Shown here in pieces: positions 33,001 through 33,309 of a DNA stretch of 33,309 nt (position 1 is its first letter; each line of letters starts with the position of its first letter). The translations under genes and the position numbers were made by a program. The stretch comes from Planctomycetales bacterium (GTDB lineage Bacteria > Planctomycetota > Planctomycetia > Pirellulales > Pirellulaceae), in contig JAGQPS010000012.1 in the NCBI GenBank assembly GCA_020426595.1, positions 1 through 33,309 on the forward strand. The letters are read 5' to 3'. The notes beneath the pieces were generated by a model. It did no database searches and was not told the origin of the DNA. It was given only the letters and a program-made list of their open reading frames with translations.

Positions 33001-33309
33001 GGCCTCCGTCGCGAGAAACACGAGCATGTCGCCGCGCGTGTCACGCCACAGCTCGCGGACTCCTTGTTCGAGAAGTCGTAGCCAATCGGAGTCTTCGTTC
33101 GACTCTTGGCCCTCGACGTTTTCCTCGGGATCGCGATAGCGAACCTCGACCGGGTAGGTGCGTCCCGCGACGGAGACGATCGGCGCGGGGGACTCGGTCG
33201 ATCCAAAGTGTCGAGCAAAGCGATCGGCGTCGAGCGTGGCCGACGTGATGATCACGCGGAGCTCCGGGCGGCGTTGCAACAGTCGATGAAGATAGCCGAG
33301 TAAGAAATC
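30010..33309 (-). CDS. hrpA: HrpA-type ATP-dependent RNA helicase, 5' end outside the window
   Basis: The reading frame is open to the right edge, giving 1,099 visible residues that begin DFLLGYLHRLL. In HrpA this follows the DEAH box directly, so helicase motifs I and II lie off the window. Visible motifs are III (VIITSATLDADRF), V (LATNVAESSLTVPGI) and VI (QRAGRCGRI), then the winged-helix/ratchet region and the long DUF3418-type C-terminus ending in the EEYRVSLWAQNLGT and VSPQRLEKQW region. HrpA unwinds RNA with ATP; in E. coli it takes part in mRNA processing and in rescue of collided ribosomes. An apparent TTG start at 33279 is only an internal codon. The full protein should be near 1,300 residues. 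It is one of the most recognisable genes here. Confidence 0.96.
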   Translation of the reverse strand, partial: DFLLGYLHRLLQRRPELRVIITSATLDADRFARHFGSTESPAPIVSVAGRTYPVEVRYRDPEENVEGQESNEDSDWLRLLEQGVRELWRDTRGDMLVFLATEADIRAAHKRLRSSFDGLLRGNQLEILPLYARLSVEEQNRVFRAARGRRIVLATNVAESSLTVPGIMSVIDLGTARISRYSPRSKVQRLPIEPISRASADQRAGRCGRIAPGICLRLYGEQDYLRRDAFTTPEIRRTDLATVILRTESLKLGRVDEFPFLDPPHGESIRDGYRTLFELGGVDDHRRLTDMGKRLATLPVHPRVGRMLLAADEAGCLTDMLIVASGLEIQDVRERPVEQRQAADEKHRPFQDERSDFVSLLKLWDFQHSLKESLTSSAWRKALVQNFLSIPRVLEWMDLHRQLLSICQDAGLNVKGRTSDPAALHRSLLTGLLSGVAQRTDKGDYIGAGGLRFHLWPGSGLANKRPEWIMTNEIVETSRRFGRTAAAIDVRWIEPLAEHLISRSYSNPRWSNKAQAAMTDERVSLFGLTIVPRRSTPLRNHDPHLARRLMIDEGLVAQRFDGNIPVLRENRELLERLDGEVAKSRDLGRIVEEGRLMELYEQRLPESVVDAASLRQLLKQDGSLHQQLRLSKDDLFGSSVDQTPVELYPDHVHWGDMRLELEYHFEPGSPRDGATATLPAAGIKQLTPRQVPWLVPGFIEPYVEALIRSLPKSLRRQLVPAPDTARLVAGELREKQGDFLEAVAQVLSRIAGEPIRVDNFGLDKIPEHWKLNFRLVDEQGEAVAEGRDLIALQTRQGGSARQEPTLKDEQWTRDGLTTWDWGDLPTSLAVQHGDLSLSGFVGIVDQGQSVGLRIFDRPEVATAHSRLGLSRLAWLYCRKEVKGHVRWLPERDRWPIWGQGLVNPQTLDDQLGLLLCDIAFVTGRAECRSEAEWVACMARQGESLAQAAQELAKTLPDLFRRYHDVQLAVEQLPQAIDETALTDLHHQLMDLFEDPFLNRVPWPWLKQFPRYLAAIEHRLQKLPSGGPKDRQNRALVEPHESRWREQARLNQRLGIIDDQLDLYHWLIEEYRVSLWAQNLGTSCKVSPQRLEKQWELVRR

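Noticed and set aside
33279-33309. TTG at 33279 as the start of the helicase
   Set aside because: The frame continues upstream with DFLLGYLHRL, the sequence that follows the DEAH box in HrpA, so the gene extends past the edge.
1-33309. tRNA, rRNA, CRISPR, prophage or insertion sequence
   Set aside because: I saw no cloverleaf, no rRNA-like stretch, no regularly spaced repeats of CRISPR type and no transposase, integrase or phage structural motif.

Overview
The window looks like chromosomal DNA from a Planctomycetota bacterium, probably near the Pirellulales. This is inferred from gene content only: GC-rich DNA, paired ExbD genes, RDD/SpoIIM/DUF4129/DUF4350/MoxR/DUF58 neighbours, CxxC zinc ribbons fused to unrelated domains, a variant SEC-C-like N-terminus on a TPR-type protein, and many large secreted or membrane proteins of unknown function. 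I count 23 protein-coding genes, of which two are cut by the window edges. I see no tRNA, rRNA, CRISPR array, insertion sequence or phage gene.

Left part (1-11294, all leftward): a probable eight-gene envelope operon. In transcription order it holds a secreted beta-module protein, a TolQ/ExbB-type proton-channel protein with a signal peptide, two different ExbD proteins, a 908-aa TPR-like exported protein, a 921-aa single-pass membrane protein, a second secreted beta-module protein, and a vWA-like lipoprotein that runs off the left edge. The last three junctions overlap or nearly touch. Two G-quadruplex motifs sit in the exb intergenic gaps.

Middle (11617-20887): a leftward SDR oxidoreductase, then a 548-bp divergent gap with a 17-bp tandem repeat, then a seven-gene rightward operon: RDD, SpoIIM-like, a multi-pass membrane protein, DUF4129, DUF4350, zinc-ribbon MoxR ATPase and DUF58. 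The genes overlap by a few bases or are 12 bp apart. MoxR chaperones usually remodel partners with vWA domains. DUF58 is one candidate client, and the vWA lipoprotein of the left operon could be another. The two operons may form one envelope machine, but that link is inference.

Right part (20888-33309): two rightward single-domain response regulators end at a strong bidirectional terminator. Beyond it everything is leftward: a Gfo/Idh/MocA oxidoreductase, a TPR-type protein with a variant SEC-C-like motif, diaminopimelate decarboxylase (lysA), a zinc-ribbon membrane protein with a degenerate trypsin-like domain, and an HrpA-type DEAH RNA helicase cut by the right edge. These look like separate transcription units divided by hairpins and repeats.
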